Shown here in pieces: positions 8,180-16,527 of a stretch of DNA of 64,000 bases. The DNA comes from Streptomyces sp. NBC_00582 (GTDB lineage Bacteria > Actinomycetota > Actinomycetes > Streptomycetales > Streptomycetaceae). The notes under the pieces were generated by a model. That model searched no databases. It had not been told where the DNA came from and worked only from the letters and a program-made list of their open reading frames with translations. How positions within the stretch are numbered: the first letter of the stretch is position 1; each line of letters opens with the position of its first letter. A program made the position numbers and the translations under genes. The stretch spans positions 310,001 to 374,000 of the forward strand of contig NZ_CP107772.1 of assembly GCF_036345155.1 (NCBI RefSeq), in the 5' to 3' direction.

Positions 8180-9109
8180 TTACCCCTGGCCAAGGGCCGC
8201 CGATGGCCCCGGGTCCTCGGGGCGTCCCCTGACCCCGTTGCGGAAGTCGATCGGAGAACGGCCCGTGCGTTGCATGAAGTACTTGCTGAACTGGGAGGGC
8301 GTGACGAAGCCGAGGCGGTCCGAGATCTGGGCGGCGCTCTCGTCTCCGTGCGCCAGCAGACGCTTCGCCTCCAGCACGACCCGGCGGTCGATGAACTCCT
8401 TCGCGCTAAGCCCGGCGCCCGCCAGGGCCGCCCGGGCGAGGGTGCGTCCCGAGTAGCCGAGCATGCGGGCGTAGTCCTCCACCCGGCGGGTGGCGGTGAA
8501 GTGCCGTTCGACCGCGTCACGGAACCGCAGGTAGGTCTCGTCCGGCTCCGGAGCGGGGCTGCCGACCGCGACGGTGAGATGGGCCAGTCGCAGGAGGAGG
8601 ACGGCGAGGAGGTGCCGCAGGGCCGCGAGGTGCACGTCGAGAGGCAGGTGTCCGAGCGAGCGAAACTCGCGGCTCAAGTGTTCCGCGGCCATGGTCACGG
8701 CCTCTGCATCGTCAGCTACGGGGGTGATGATGACCGGTGCGTGGGGATCGTCGACCCGGGCGACGGTCGCCGTGGCCGGGTCCAGCATGTCCTGCTGGAA
8801 GAGGATCAGAGTGCCCTCGGCCTTGGTGAGGTCGCCCCACTGGTGCACCTGCCCCGGGCGTACCCACAGCCAGGAGCCCGGCCGCAGGGCGTAGCCGTTG
8901 AAGTCGACGACGTGCCAGAGGTTGCCCGCAGTGAGCGTGAGCAGATGATGGAAGTCGGGGCGCTGGGGCCGGGCGAGGGTCTGCTCGCAGACGCGCCGCC
9001 GTAGCTCCGCCAGTGACATGACCTCCACACCGGCAGGAGTGCCCGCAGGCGCGGCGAACGCGACCTCAGGGATCTCGCGCGCAGAGTCGTGTCGGTTTTT
9101 GGCCATCAT
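8180..9109 (-). CDS. AraC-family transcriptional regulator
   Basis: A 309-aa regulator with an N-terminal cupin-like sensor (HHLLTLTAGNLWHVVDFNGY) and a C-terminal double helix-turn-helix (about residues 220-300, ending SQFSKYFMQRTGRSPIDFR). It is divergent from the DsbA-like/sirtuin genes across about 100 bp and is the best candidate to control them. The ATG at 9109 is chosen; an in-frame ATG at 9160 would add a short positively charged stretch. Ligand unknown. Confidence 0.88.
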   Translation of the reverse strand: MMAKNRHDSAREIPEVAFAAPAGTPAGVEVMSLAELRRRVCEQTLARPQRPDFHHLLTLTAGNLWHVVDFNGYALRPGSWLWVRPGQVHQWGDLTKAEGTLILFQQDMLDPATATVARVDDPHAPVIITPVADDAEAVTMAAEHLSREFRSLGHLPLDVHLAALRHLLAVLLLRLAHLTVAVGSPAPEPDETYLRFRDAVERHFTATRRVEDYARMLGYSGRTLARAALAGAGLSAKEFIDRRVVLEAKRLLAHGDESAAQISDRLGFVTPSQFSKYFMQRTGRSPIDFRNGVRGRPEDPGPSAALGQG

Positions 9110-9211
9110 CAGTCGGAAGTTTATCCGGCTTTCCGTACGCGCTCTTCGTACGTTGGTCATGCCGCTGCGGAAACAGAACGTCTTCCTGGCGGAAATCGGA
9201 AAGGACGGCAC

Positions 9212-9889
9212 GTGGCGACGACAGGAGAGAGGGTCGGGCTGACGTACGTCTTCGACGCCTACTGCGCTTGGTGTCACGGCTTCGCCCCGACCCTGCGGGC
9301 CTTCGTCGAAGCCCGTGCCGACCGCGTCGACCTGTGCGTCCTGCCGGCCGGGCTGTACGGGGGAGCGCGCGCGCTGCCTGTCTCGGCCCATCCCCACCTG
9401 GTGCGCGAGAGTGCCCGCGTCGCGGAACTGACCGGCGCCCACTTCGGTGAGGGACACCGGCGGACGGTCGCCGAAGGCAGCATGATGATGGATTCCACCG
9501 ACGCGGCCACGGGGCTGGAGGCCCTGCTGGCGCAGCCGGGCGCGGACACCCTGCGGACGCTCGAAGCGATGCAGCACGCCTGGTTCATCGACGGCCTGAG
9601 CCTGTCGGACCCGGCGACCTACCGAGTGCTCGCCGTCGAGCTGGGCCTGAGCCCCCTTGCCGTGGCGTGCGCATACGCCGCACCCGTCACACGCGCGCGA
9701 GCAACGGTCGGACTGCGTTCCGTCCGCCGCCTGAGCGTGGAGAGCTACCCGGCCCTGCTGCTCACCACCGTTTGCGGAGACCACCATCGGCTGGGCGGAC
9801 CGCTGACCCGTGTCGAGGAACTGACCACGGCCTTCGACGAGTACACGCACCGGATGTCCGTGGCACTGGAAGGAACCTGCGCGCCGTGA
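9212..9889 (+). CDS. DsbA-family thioredoxin-fold oxidoreductase
   Basis: A 225-aa protein with the thioredoxin-like start TYVFDAYCAWCHGF. The CAWC motif is the redox-active CxxC, and a helical insertion follows as in the FrnE/DsbA group. There is no signal peptide, so it is probably cytoplasmic. The GTG start at 9212 is preceded by GGAAAGGA. Its stop overlaps the start of the sirtuin (GTGA), so the two are translationally coupled, pointing to a joint role in redox or oxidative-stress handling. The exact substrate is unknown. Confidence 0.82.
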   Translation: MATTGERVGLTYVFDAYCAWCHGFAPTLRAFVEARADRVDLCVLPAGLYGGARALPVSAHPHLVRESARVAELTGAHFGEGHRRTVAEGSMMMDSTDAATGLEALLAQPGADTLRTLEAMQHAWFIDGLSLSDPATYRVLAVELGLSPLAVACAYAAPVTRARATVGLRSVRRLSVESYPALLLTTVCGDHHRLGGPLTRVEELTTAFDEYTHRMSVALEGTCAP

Positions 9890-10752
9890 GCACCATGAAC
9901 AACACTCCCGTCTCGACCGCACCGCCACGCGAGACGATCCGCGCTTGGGTGGAGGAGGCCGACCGGGTCCTGATCGCGGCCGGCGCGGGCCTGAGCGCTG
10001 CCGCCGGCTACGACTACGGCGACACCGAACGCTTCAGGGAACTGTTCCCGGCGCTGTACCGGCTCGGCCTGCGTTCGCGCTACCTGCTCGGCGTGCCCCT
10101 GCCTCGGGACATGATGTGGGGCTACTGGGCCGTCCACATCGACGACATCCGCTACGATCCCCGACCCAATCCCCTCTACCGCAAGCTGAGGGAGCTGGTC
10201 GGCGAGCGCGACCACTGGGTGATGACGTCCAACGTCGACGCCCTCTTCGCCCGCAACGGCTTCGAGGCGGACCGGATCTTCACCCCGCAGGGCGACTACG
10301 GCCATCTCCAGTGCACGGTCCCCTGCTCGCGGGACACCTGGCCCAGCAGACCGTTCCTCGACGCGGTCCTCGCCACGTACAACCGCGACACCGGTCGGGT
10401 GACCGATCCGGCGGCCCTGCCGTGCTGCCCCCGCTGCGGCGCTGACGTCTTTCCCAACGTCCGTGTCGGTCCAGAGTTCGTCGACGACGCCTACCTGCCC
10501 GCGGGTCGGCGGCTGGTGCAGTGGCTCGACGACGCGCCCACGGACAGCACCTTGCTCGTGCTGGAAATCGGGGCCGGATTCAATACTCCCGGCGTGATTC
10601 GCCTCCCCATGGAGAACCTGGTGCGCCAGACCCCACGGGCCCGCCTCGTCCGGATCAATCCCGACCATCCCGTCGTCCCCTCGGACCTCGGCGAACGAGC
10701 GCTGTCCGTTCCCCTCCGAGCTGACCGGCTCCTCGACGGGCTCGATCCCTGA
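9886..10752 (+). CDS. SirTM-like (class M) sirtuin, putative protein ADP-ribosyltransferase
   Basis: A 288-aa Sir2-fold protein. The NAD-binding GAGLSAAAG and the TSNVD motif are seen, with TPQGDYG where deacetylase sirtuins carry the catalytic histidine: a glutamine replaces it. This is the mark of macrodomain-linked sirtuins (SirTM), which ADP-ribosylate proteins instead of deacylating them. Zinc ligands are present (TVPC earlier, CCPRCGAD later). Known SirTM operons encode a lipoylated GcvH-like target and a macrodomain eraser; here the macrodomain gene lies 2.5 kb downstream (13209) and no GcvH-L or LplA2 is in view. The GTG 9886 start is preferred for its AAGGA and the 4-bp overlap; ATG 9895 is the alternative. 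Confidence 0.85.
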   Translation: MSTMNNTPVSTAPPRETIRAWVEEADRVLIAAGAGLSAAAGYDYGDTERFRELFPALYRLGLRSRYLLGVPLPRDMMWGYWAVHIDDIRYDPRPNPLYRKLRELVGERDHWVMTSNVDALFARNGFEADRIFTPQGDYGHLQCTVPCSRDTWPSRPFLDAVLATYNRDTGRVTDPAALPCCPRCGADVFPNVRVGPEFVDDAYLPAGRRLVQWLDDAPTDSTLLVLEIGAGFNTPGVIRLPMENLVRQTPRARLVRINPDHPVVPSDLGERALSVPLRADRLLDGLDP

Positions 10753-10798
10753 CATCCGGCGGCAGCGCGCCTCCGCCACCACAGGAAGAGAAGTCACC

Positions 10799-11665
10799 AT
10801 GTCCCAGGTATCCGAGACATCCGTCCCCGCGATCGCCGTCACCGGCTCCACCGGCCGGCTCGGCGGGCGCGTCGCCCGGCGACTGGCCGAGCGGCGCGTC
10901 CCGCAAAAACTCCTGGCCCGCAACCCGGCACGCGCTCCACGGCTTCCCGGCTCGGTGGCGATGCAAGGCGACTACGCCGACCAGGACGCCGTGCGGGAGG
11001 CCCTCGTCGGCACCCGCACCGTCTTCATGGTCTCCGCCTCCGAGAACGCCGACCGGCTCGCACAGCACAAGGCGTTCGTCGATGCCGTCGCGGAGGCGGG
11101 TGTCCGGCACCTGGTGTACGTCTCCTTCTACGGCGCCGCCCCCGACGCCACCTTCACCCTGGCACGCGACCACTTCCACACGGAGCAGCACATCCGTGCG
11201 AGCGGCCTCGCGTACACCTTCCTCCGGGACAACTTCTACGCGGAGTTCGTCCCCGACCTCGTCGGCGAGGACGGCGTCATCCGCGGCCCGGCCGGGCACG
11301 GACGCGCCGCGTTCGTCAGCCAGGACGACATCGCCGACGCCGCCGCCGCGGTGCTGTCCCGGCCCGACGACCATGCGGGCCTCGCCTACGACCTGACCGG
11401 GCCGGAGTCCCTGACGCTGGACGAAGCGGCCGTCATCCTGTCCGAGCAGCTCGGACACACCGTCACCTACCAGCAGGAGACGGTCGAGGAGGCCTACGCC
11501 TCCCGTGCCTCCTATGCCGCTCCGTCGTGGCAGCTGGACGCCTGGGTGTCCACCTACACGGCCATCGCGCACGGTGAACTCGACGGCGTCAGCGACGCTG
11601 TGCCCCGCCTGACCGGCCACCCCGCCACACCCCTCGCCGAGGTCGTCCGCTCCGCAGAGGGATGA
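10799..11665 (+). CDS. NmrA/QOR2-like NAD(P)-binding reductase
   Basis: A 288-aa atypical short-chain dehydrogenase. The GSTGRLGG dinucleotide-binding loop lies near residue 16 and HLVYVSFYGA in the middle; the classical YxxxK is absent, as in the NmrA and quinone-oxidoreductase-2 group. Such proteins reduce quinones or sense the NADP redox state. It follows the sirtuin by 46 bp on the same strand and may be part of the same stress operon. Confidence 0.85.
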   Translation: MSQVSETSVPAIAVTGSTGRLGGRVARRLAERRVPQKLLARNPARAPRLPGSVAMQGDYADQDAVREALVGTRTVFMVSASENADRLAQHKAFVDAVAEAGVRHLVYVSFYGAAPDATFTLARDHFHTEQHIRASGLAYTFLRDNFYAEFVPDLVGEDGVIRGPAGHGRAAFVSQDDIADAAAAVLSRPDDHAGLAYDLTGPESLTLDEAAVILSEQLGHTVTYQQETVEEAYASRASYAAPSWQLDAWVSTYTAIAHGELDGVSDAVPRLTGHPATPLAEVVRSAEG

Positions 11666-12067
11666 CCCGCACGGCAGGGCCCCTGCCCGCCGACCGGCAG
11701 GGGCTGCGCGCACGGCCAACCCGGCTACTGCGCCCCCTTCATCCTCCGCGACTCCGGTGCCACCCGGACCGAGGCACCACCCCGGTTGCTGCTCAACGGG
11801 CGCCTGATCCGCGGTGACACCGAAGACGACAGCGAGTTGCCCGTCGTCCCCTTCTGGTCGTCCCGTACCGGCGGGGCGGTTGCCGGACGACGAGCAGCCA
11901 GCCGCACCCTGGTAGCGCCCGACACCCTCAACCCAAAGGCTGTCGCTTTCTGACTATCAGGAGTCGCTATTTCTGCCGATCAGTTGGCTGCCGTACGCAT
12001 AGTTTGAACACATCGCCGCCGGACCACTGGTCCACCTGGCCAGGTTCCCCAAGCAAGGAAGACAGTC
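11666..12067. other. Intergenic stretch with an open but startless reading frame
   Basis: No gene with a plausible start was found. On the plus strand an open frame runs to the TGA at 11951-11953 with protein-like composition (segments such as APFILRDSG and LLLNGRLIRGD) but has no start codon and no recognised family. It may be the tail of a lost gene. The last 100 bp before 12068 are AT-richer and probably hold the promoter of the following gene. Confidence 0.4.
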
Positions 12068-12829
12068 ATGAGCAACGCGAAGAACACCGTCCTTCAGGCC
12101 GCCGCCGAGCTGTTCGGCGACAAGGACCCCTCCGCCGTGGACCGCTGGGTGGCCGCAGACTACAAGCAGCACAGCGCGCTCGCCGCCGACGGCCCCGAGG
12201 CCCTCCGCGGACTGGTCGCCGGCCTGGGCGAGGACTTCCGCTACGAAGGCGCCCGGGTCATCGCCGACGGCGACCTGGTCGTCCTGCACGGCACCTACCA
12301 CGGCTTCGGTCCGGCCCCGCTCGTCGGGTTCGACATCTTCCGCGTCGACGCCGACGGCAGGCTGGCCGAGCACTGGGACGCCCTGACCCCTGAGGTCAGG
12401 GACACCGTCTCCGGCCGGTCCCAGACCGACGGCCCTGCGGCGGTCACCGAGACCGACAAGACCGACGCCAACCGTGCCCTGGTGGCCGAGTTCGCCGAGA
12501 AGGTCCTCGTCGGCGCCGACTACTCGGTGCTCACCGACTACATCTCCACCGAGACCTACGACCAGCACAACCCCGAGGCCGGCGACGGTCTCGACGGCTT
12601 CGGGGCGGCCGTGGCCAAGTGGGGCGAGCAGGGCAAGAACCTCGTCTACAAGAAGGTCCACAAGGTCATCGCCGAGGGCGAGTTCGTCCTGACGCAGTCC
12701 GAGGGCGAGTTCGGTGTGCCCGTCGCCTACTACGACCTCTTCCGCGTCGTGGACGGCAAGATCGTCGAGCACTGGGACGTCGTCGCGCCCATCCCGGCCG
12801 AACTGCCGCACGGCAACGGCCTGTTCTGA
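12068..12829 (+). CDS. Tandem SnoaL/NTF2-like protein
   Basis: A 253-aa protein made of two NTF2-like repeats, about residues 1-115 and 135-253. Each repeat shows the same pattern: Y(K/D)QHs or QHN, then a DLVVLHG- or EFVLTQS-type strand, then the VEHWD or AEHWD end. The two repeats differ enough that the duplication is old. No catalytic set can be named; family members include polyketide cyclases, isomerases and stress proteins of unknown role. It sits between the sirtuin and macrodomain genes. The ATG at 12068 has AAGGAAG upstream. Confidence 0.85.
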   Translation: MSNAKNTVLQAAAELFGDKDPSAVDRWVAADYKQHSALAADGPEALRGLVAGLGEDFRYEGARVIADGDLVVLHGTYHGFGPAPLVGFDIFRVDADGRLAEHWDALTPEVRDTVSGRSQTDGPAAVTETDKTDANRALVAEFAEKVLVGADYSVLTDYISTETYDQHNPEAGDGLDGFGAAVAKWGEQGKNLVYKKVHKVIAEGEFVLTQSEGEFGVPVAYYDLFRVVDGKIVEHWDVVAPIPAELPHGNGLF

Positions 12830-12879
12830 CCAGTCCGAACGACGCCGGATCACCGAACGCACCGACGGAGCGCACAGGC

Positions 12880-13117
12880 ATGGGCAACCACGCCTACGCC
12901 TGAAAGACGTACCCCACACCGGCGCGAGCGAGGACGTCACGCTGCACGCGGCCGCAGGCGCCCCTGGCGTCTTCCTCCTCGGCTGGCTGGAGAAGTCCGG
13001 CATGACCGTCACCCACGCGGTGAACCTCAACTCCCTTACGGTCCACGCCTTCTGGACCTACGACACCCCGAGGGCCGGATCGGCGAGCTGTGCGTCGGCA
13101 CACTCAAAGAGACGTGA
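12880..13117 (+). pseudogene. Remnant of a MoaF-like (lipocalin-fold) protein
   Basis: From about 12900 the plus strand encodes SEDVTLHAAAGAPGVFLLGW, LEKSGMTVTHAVNLNSLTVH and AFWTYDTP. The frame then shifts near 13066 and continues as EGRIGELCVGTLKET before a stop at 13115-13117. Joined, this resembles the C-terminal part of MoaF-like proteins (a W-x-E strand, a V-x-H strand and a GTL end). The N-terminus is missing and the frameshift marks it as decayed. The similarity is by eye only. Confidence 0.5.
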
Positions 13118-13208
13118 TCCACCTGCCGATGACCCGGCCCTGCGCGCACCGACGCGCGGGGCCGGGTCATCGGCACACCTCGTTCACCCGCCCCACCCGG
13201 AGCCGTTG

Positions 13209-14195
13209 ATGATCCCGATCCGCGCCGAGTCCGATGCCACCGCCGCGACGGAGACACAGCGCTCCGCACTGCCCCTGACCGCTTACCGAACGGCCGTCGC
13301 GCTCGACGAGCCCTTCCTCCCCACGGCGGCCCCAGCCACGGCCGCTCGGCTGGACGCCCATGTGCGCTCAGCACTGCACCTGCTCAGCGCCGATCCGGCC
13401 GTATCCCGGCTCGGCCTGCAGTCCGACTCACTGAGGCACCTCACCGATGCCGACGCCGACACGGCCCGCCGGGTGCTGCGGGCCCTGCTGACCGTACGTG
13501 ATCCCGGTCCGCTGCCGGAGGGAGCGGACCGGGAGCTGGACGCGCTCCTCGGCACGGAGCGGAGCCTTCGGCCCGCCGTCTCGGCACTTGAACTGCCCAC
13601 GATCGAAGAGGAGTTCCACGGCACGGCCTTCCGGGCCGCGGCCGAGGCCGTGCTGTGGCGGGGAGACATCACCACGCTGGCCGCCGACGCCGTGGTCAAC
13701 GCCGCCAACAGTCAACTGCTCGGCTGCTTCCGCCCTCTGCACCCCTGTATCGACAACGCCATCCACAACGCCGCCGGGCCTCACCTGCGCGACGACTGCC
13801 ACACGATCATCACGGCGCAAGGAGCCCTCGAACCCACCGGTACGGCCAAGATCACCCGGGGCTACCACCTTCCGGCCCGGTACGTCCTGCACACCGTCGG
13901 CCCTGTCATCCAGGGCCGTCCGCACGCCCATGACGCACAGGCGCTCGCCTCCTCCTACCGGGCATGCCTGGACCTCGCCGCCGAGGTGGAGACCATCCGC
14001 ACCCTCGCCTTCTGCGCTGTCAGCACCGGCGTGTTCGGCTACCCCAAGGAGGAAGCCGCACTGGTTGCGCTGTACACCGTCGCGGACTGGATCGCAGCGC
14101 ATCCCGGCCGGTTCGACCGCGTGGTGTTCACCGTGTTCGAGGACGACGACGAACGGGCCTATCGGAACGCCCTCGGCGTAGGCGCCCGCCCCTGA
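13209..14195 (+). CDS. Zinc-containing macrodomain protein, putative ADP-ribosyl hydrolase
   Basis: A 328-aa protein with a helical N-terminal part of about 145 residues and a C-terminal macrodomain. The macrodomain shows GDITTLAADAVVNAANSQL, the ADP-ribose loop, then LGCFRPLHPCIDNAIH, in which Cys, His and Cys (about residues 173-180) match the zinc ligands of the Zn-Macro group, and later a Gly-rich STGVFGYP loop. Zn-Macros remove ADP-ribose added by SirTM sirtuins. With the SirTM-like gene at 9886 this forms a writer/eraser pair, although several genes separate them. The ATG 13209 start is preceded by GGAG. Confidence 0.88.
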   Translation: MIPIRAESDATAATETQRSALPLTAYRTAVALDEPFLPTAAPATAARLDAHVRSALHLLSADPAVSRLGLQSDSLRHLTDADADTARRVLRALLTVRDPGPLPEGADRELDALLGTERSLRPAVSALELPTIEEEFHGTAFRAAAEAVLWRGDITTLAADAVVNAANSQLLGCFRPLHPCIDNAIHNAAGPHLRDDCHTIITAQGALEPTGTAKITRGYHLPARYVLHTVGPVIQGRPHAHDAQALASSYRACLDLAAEVETIRTLAFCAVSTGVFGYPKEEAALVALYTVADWIAAHPGRFDRVVFTVFEDDDERAYRNALGVGARP

Positions 14196-14243
14196 CACGA
14201 CATCCCTCACAGATCGCGGATCGAGAAGACGGCGCTGGCGAGC

Positions 14244-14504
14244 CTACGCGCGGCCGTTCGTCGCTAGTGGATCAGCTGTGGCCTGTTCCGCAAGTCGCCG
14301 CATCCGGTCCAGGCTGTCGCTGCCGGGATCCGGCACGTGGATGATCACTCGCTGGTCGGGATCGTCGGAAATGGCCATCCGGTGCTGTTCCAGGTACAGG
14401 ACGCCGACTTCGGTCCGCACCCGGTCCTTCTTCCCGTCACTGCTGGAAACACCGGCTCGGGGGCCATCTCGTCCAACAAGCGGTGCCAGGCCACCGTCGC
14501 CCAT
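14244..14504 (-). pseudogene. C-terminal fragment of an MmyB-like XRE regulator
   Basis: An 86-codon minus-strand frame contains [20 protein letters not shown] followed by [18 protein letters not shown], which resembles the end of the ligand-binding domain of MmyB-type regulators. No helix-turn-helix part is present upstream, where etfA ends at 14519. It looks like the tail of a lost gene. Confidence 0.5.
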
Positions 14505-14518
14505 ATCTTGTGCACGCG

Positions 14519-15505
14519 TCAGCCCTTGCGTTGCCTGACCTTCTCGGTCACGGCGGGGAGGACCGTGTGGAGGTCGCCCACGACACCGAAGTCGACGAGC
14601 TCGAAGATCGGGGCCTCCTCGTCCTTGTTCACCGCGACGATGGTTTTCGAGGTCTGCATGCCTGCGCGGTGCTGGATGGCGCCGGAGATCCCGGCGGCAA
14701 AGTAGAGCTGGGGGGCGACGGTCTTTCCGGTCTGGCCGATCTGGTAGCTGTGCGGCTTCCAGCCCGAGTCGACCGCGGCCCGCGAGGCGCCCACGGCCGC
14801 GCCGAGGGCGTCGGCGAGGTCCTCGACCGGATCGAAGTCGCCGCCGGTGCCGCGGCCGCCGGAGACCACTATCGCGGCCTCGGTCAGTTCGGGGCGGCCG
14901 GTGGCGGCCCGAGGCTGGGAGGCCACGATCCGGGCACCCTGGGCGGCCTCGGACACGGTGACGGCCACCTCCTCGACCTGGCCGGCGCCGTCGGCCTCCA
15001 CCGGCACCAAGGAGTTGGGCTTGACGGTGATGATCGGGGTGCCCCGAGTGACCCTGGCCTTGACCGTGTAACTGCCGGCGAACACCGACTGGGTGGTCAC
15101 CGGGCCGTCGTCTCCGGCCTCGATGTCGATGGCGTCGGTGATCAGCCCGGAGCCGGTTGCGATCGCGAGCCGGCCCGCGACCTCCTTGCCCTCGGCGGAT
15201 GAGGCGATCAGTACCGCGCCCACGCCACCGGACTGCGAGGTCTTCTCCACGAGCTGCTGGAGCGCCTCGGCCTTCGGTGCCACCAGGTATCCCTGCAGAC
15301 CCTCGTCGTCGACGACGTACACCCTCTGCGCGCCGTACCTCTTGACCGCATCGGCCACCTCCGCCCCCTTGGCCTTCGGACCGATGAACACCGCCGACGG
15401 CTCGCCTATGCGCGCCGCGAGCGTGAGCATCTCGTACGTTGGCTTCTTGATCGCCACACCCTCAGGAACGGCGGCGTGGTCGACCACCACCAGGATCTCG
15501 GACAT
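14519..15505 (-). CDS. etfA: Electron transfer flavoprotein alpha subunit
   Basis: A 328-aa full-length ETF-alpha. The N-terminal domain begins [10 protein letters not shown]. The FAD-binding C-terminal domain contains [19 protein letters not shown] and GISGAIQH, all standard. Together with EtfB it accepts electrons from flavin dehydrogenases and passes them to the quinone pool. It lies 48 bp downstream of etfB, in the operon with the TMADH-like dehydrogenase. Compare the isolated C-terminal ETF-alpha domain at 49517. Confidence 0.95.
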   Translation of the reverse strand: MSEILVVVDHAAVPEGVAIKKPTYEMLTLAARIGEPSAVFIGPKAKGAEVADAVKRYGAQRVYVVDDEGLQGYLVAPKAEALQQLVEKTSQSGGVGAVLIASSAEGKEVAGRLAIATGSGLITDAIDIEAGDDGPVTTQSVFAGSYTVKARVTRGTPIITVKPNSLVPVEADGAGQVEEVAVTVSEAAQGARIVASQPRAATGRPELTEAAIVVSGGRGTGGDFDPVEDLADALGAAVGASRAAVDSGWKPHSYQIGQTGKTVAPQLYFAAGISGAIQHRAGMQTSKTIVAVNKDEEAPIFELVDFGVVGDLHTVLPAVTEKVRQRKG

Positions 15506-15553
15506 TGAATCGCTCTCCGTAATCTGTGGGTCGGATGACTCGGACGAACTTGC

Positions 15554-16369
15554 CTAGATGAACTTCTGGGCGGCGAGGAAGTCAGCCAGCGCCCTGGCGC
15601 CCGAGCCCTCCTCGTCCTTGACGATCTCGCCGGCCTCACGCGGCGGACGCTCGGTCGTCTCCTCGACCGCGGTCCACGCCGCGGACAGTCCCACATCGCC
15701 GGCGTCGACCCCGATGTCGGACAGCGTCAGGATCTCCACCGGCTTCTGCTTGGCCGCCATGATCCCCTTGAACGACGGGTACCGCGCCTCACCGGACTGG
15801 TCGGTCACCGACACCACCAGCGGCATTGCCCCATCCACCACCTCGGTCGCGACGTCGCCGTCGCGCTGGATCCGCACCTCGACACCCTGCATCTCGATTT
15901 TCGAGGCCAAGGTGAGCTGCGGCAGCGACAGCCGCTCGGCCAGCATCGCCGGCACCACGCTCATCGAACCGTCGGTGGACGCCATGCCACACATCACCAG
16001 GTCGTACGGCATGCCTCCTCCATCAGCACCGCCGCCCCATTGCACCGCCTTTGCCAGTACCAGCGACGTCGCGATCGCGTCGGAGCCCGCGATCGCGTCG
16101 TCCTGGACGTGCACGCCCCTGTCGGCGCCCATCTGCAGCGCCTTGCGGACCGCATCGACCGCCTGCTCGGGGCCCACGCACAGCACGGTCACCTCGACGT
16201 CGTCGGGGCTCCCGGCCTTCTCCTTGATCTGGAGCGCCTGCTCCACGGCGTACTCATCGAGCTCGGACAGGAGTCCGTCCACGCCCACGCGGTCGACGGT
16301 CTTGTCGTGCTGGAAGCGCCGGTTCCCGGTGGCGTCGGGCACGTACTTCACACAGACAGCGATCTTCAT
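15554..16369 (-). CDS. etfB: Electron transfer flavoprotein beta subunit
   Basis: A 271-aa ETF-beta beginning MKIAVCVKYVPD, with the usual CGMASTDGSMS(V) AMP-binding region and a C-terminal FLAAQKFI tail. The ATG 16369 was chosen over an in-frame upstream ATG because it matches the family start. It pairs with EtfA to form the heterodimer. It lies 158 bp after the dehydrogenase gene on the same strand, so co-transcription is likely. Confidence 0.95.
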   Translation of the reverse strand: MKIAVCVKYVPDATGNRRFQHDKTVDRVGVDGLLSELDEYAVEQALQIKEKAGSPDDVEVTVLCVGPEQAVDAVRKALQMGADRGVHVQDDAIAGSDAIATSLVLAKAVQWGGGADGGGMPYDLVMCGMASTDGSMSVVPAMLAERLSLPQLTLASKIEMQGVEVRIQRDGDVATEVVDGAMPLVVSVTDQSGEARYPSFKGIMAAKQKPVEILTLSDIGVDAGDVGLSAAWTAVEETTERPPREAGEIVKDEEGSGARALADFLAAQKFI

Positions 16370-16527
16370 GGGTCCTGCTTCCTGATGTTCGTGGGATTCG
16401 TATCGCGCGTCGCCCGAGGATCCCCGGGTGTGCGGGAGGTGTTGATCAGCCACGGTGAGAGGGAAGTGGCGCGATCACATGGGCTCCGGCGCTGCGCACC
16501 CGGGGCTCGGCTCGTGGCGTACACCTG

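Noticed and set aside
11703..11953. Startless open frame as a gene
   Set aside because: It has no start codon, no RBS and no recognisable family; kept only as a note in the intergenic entry.
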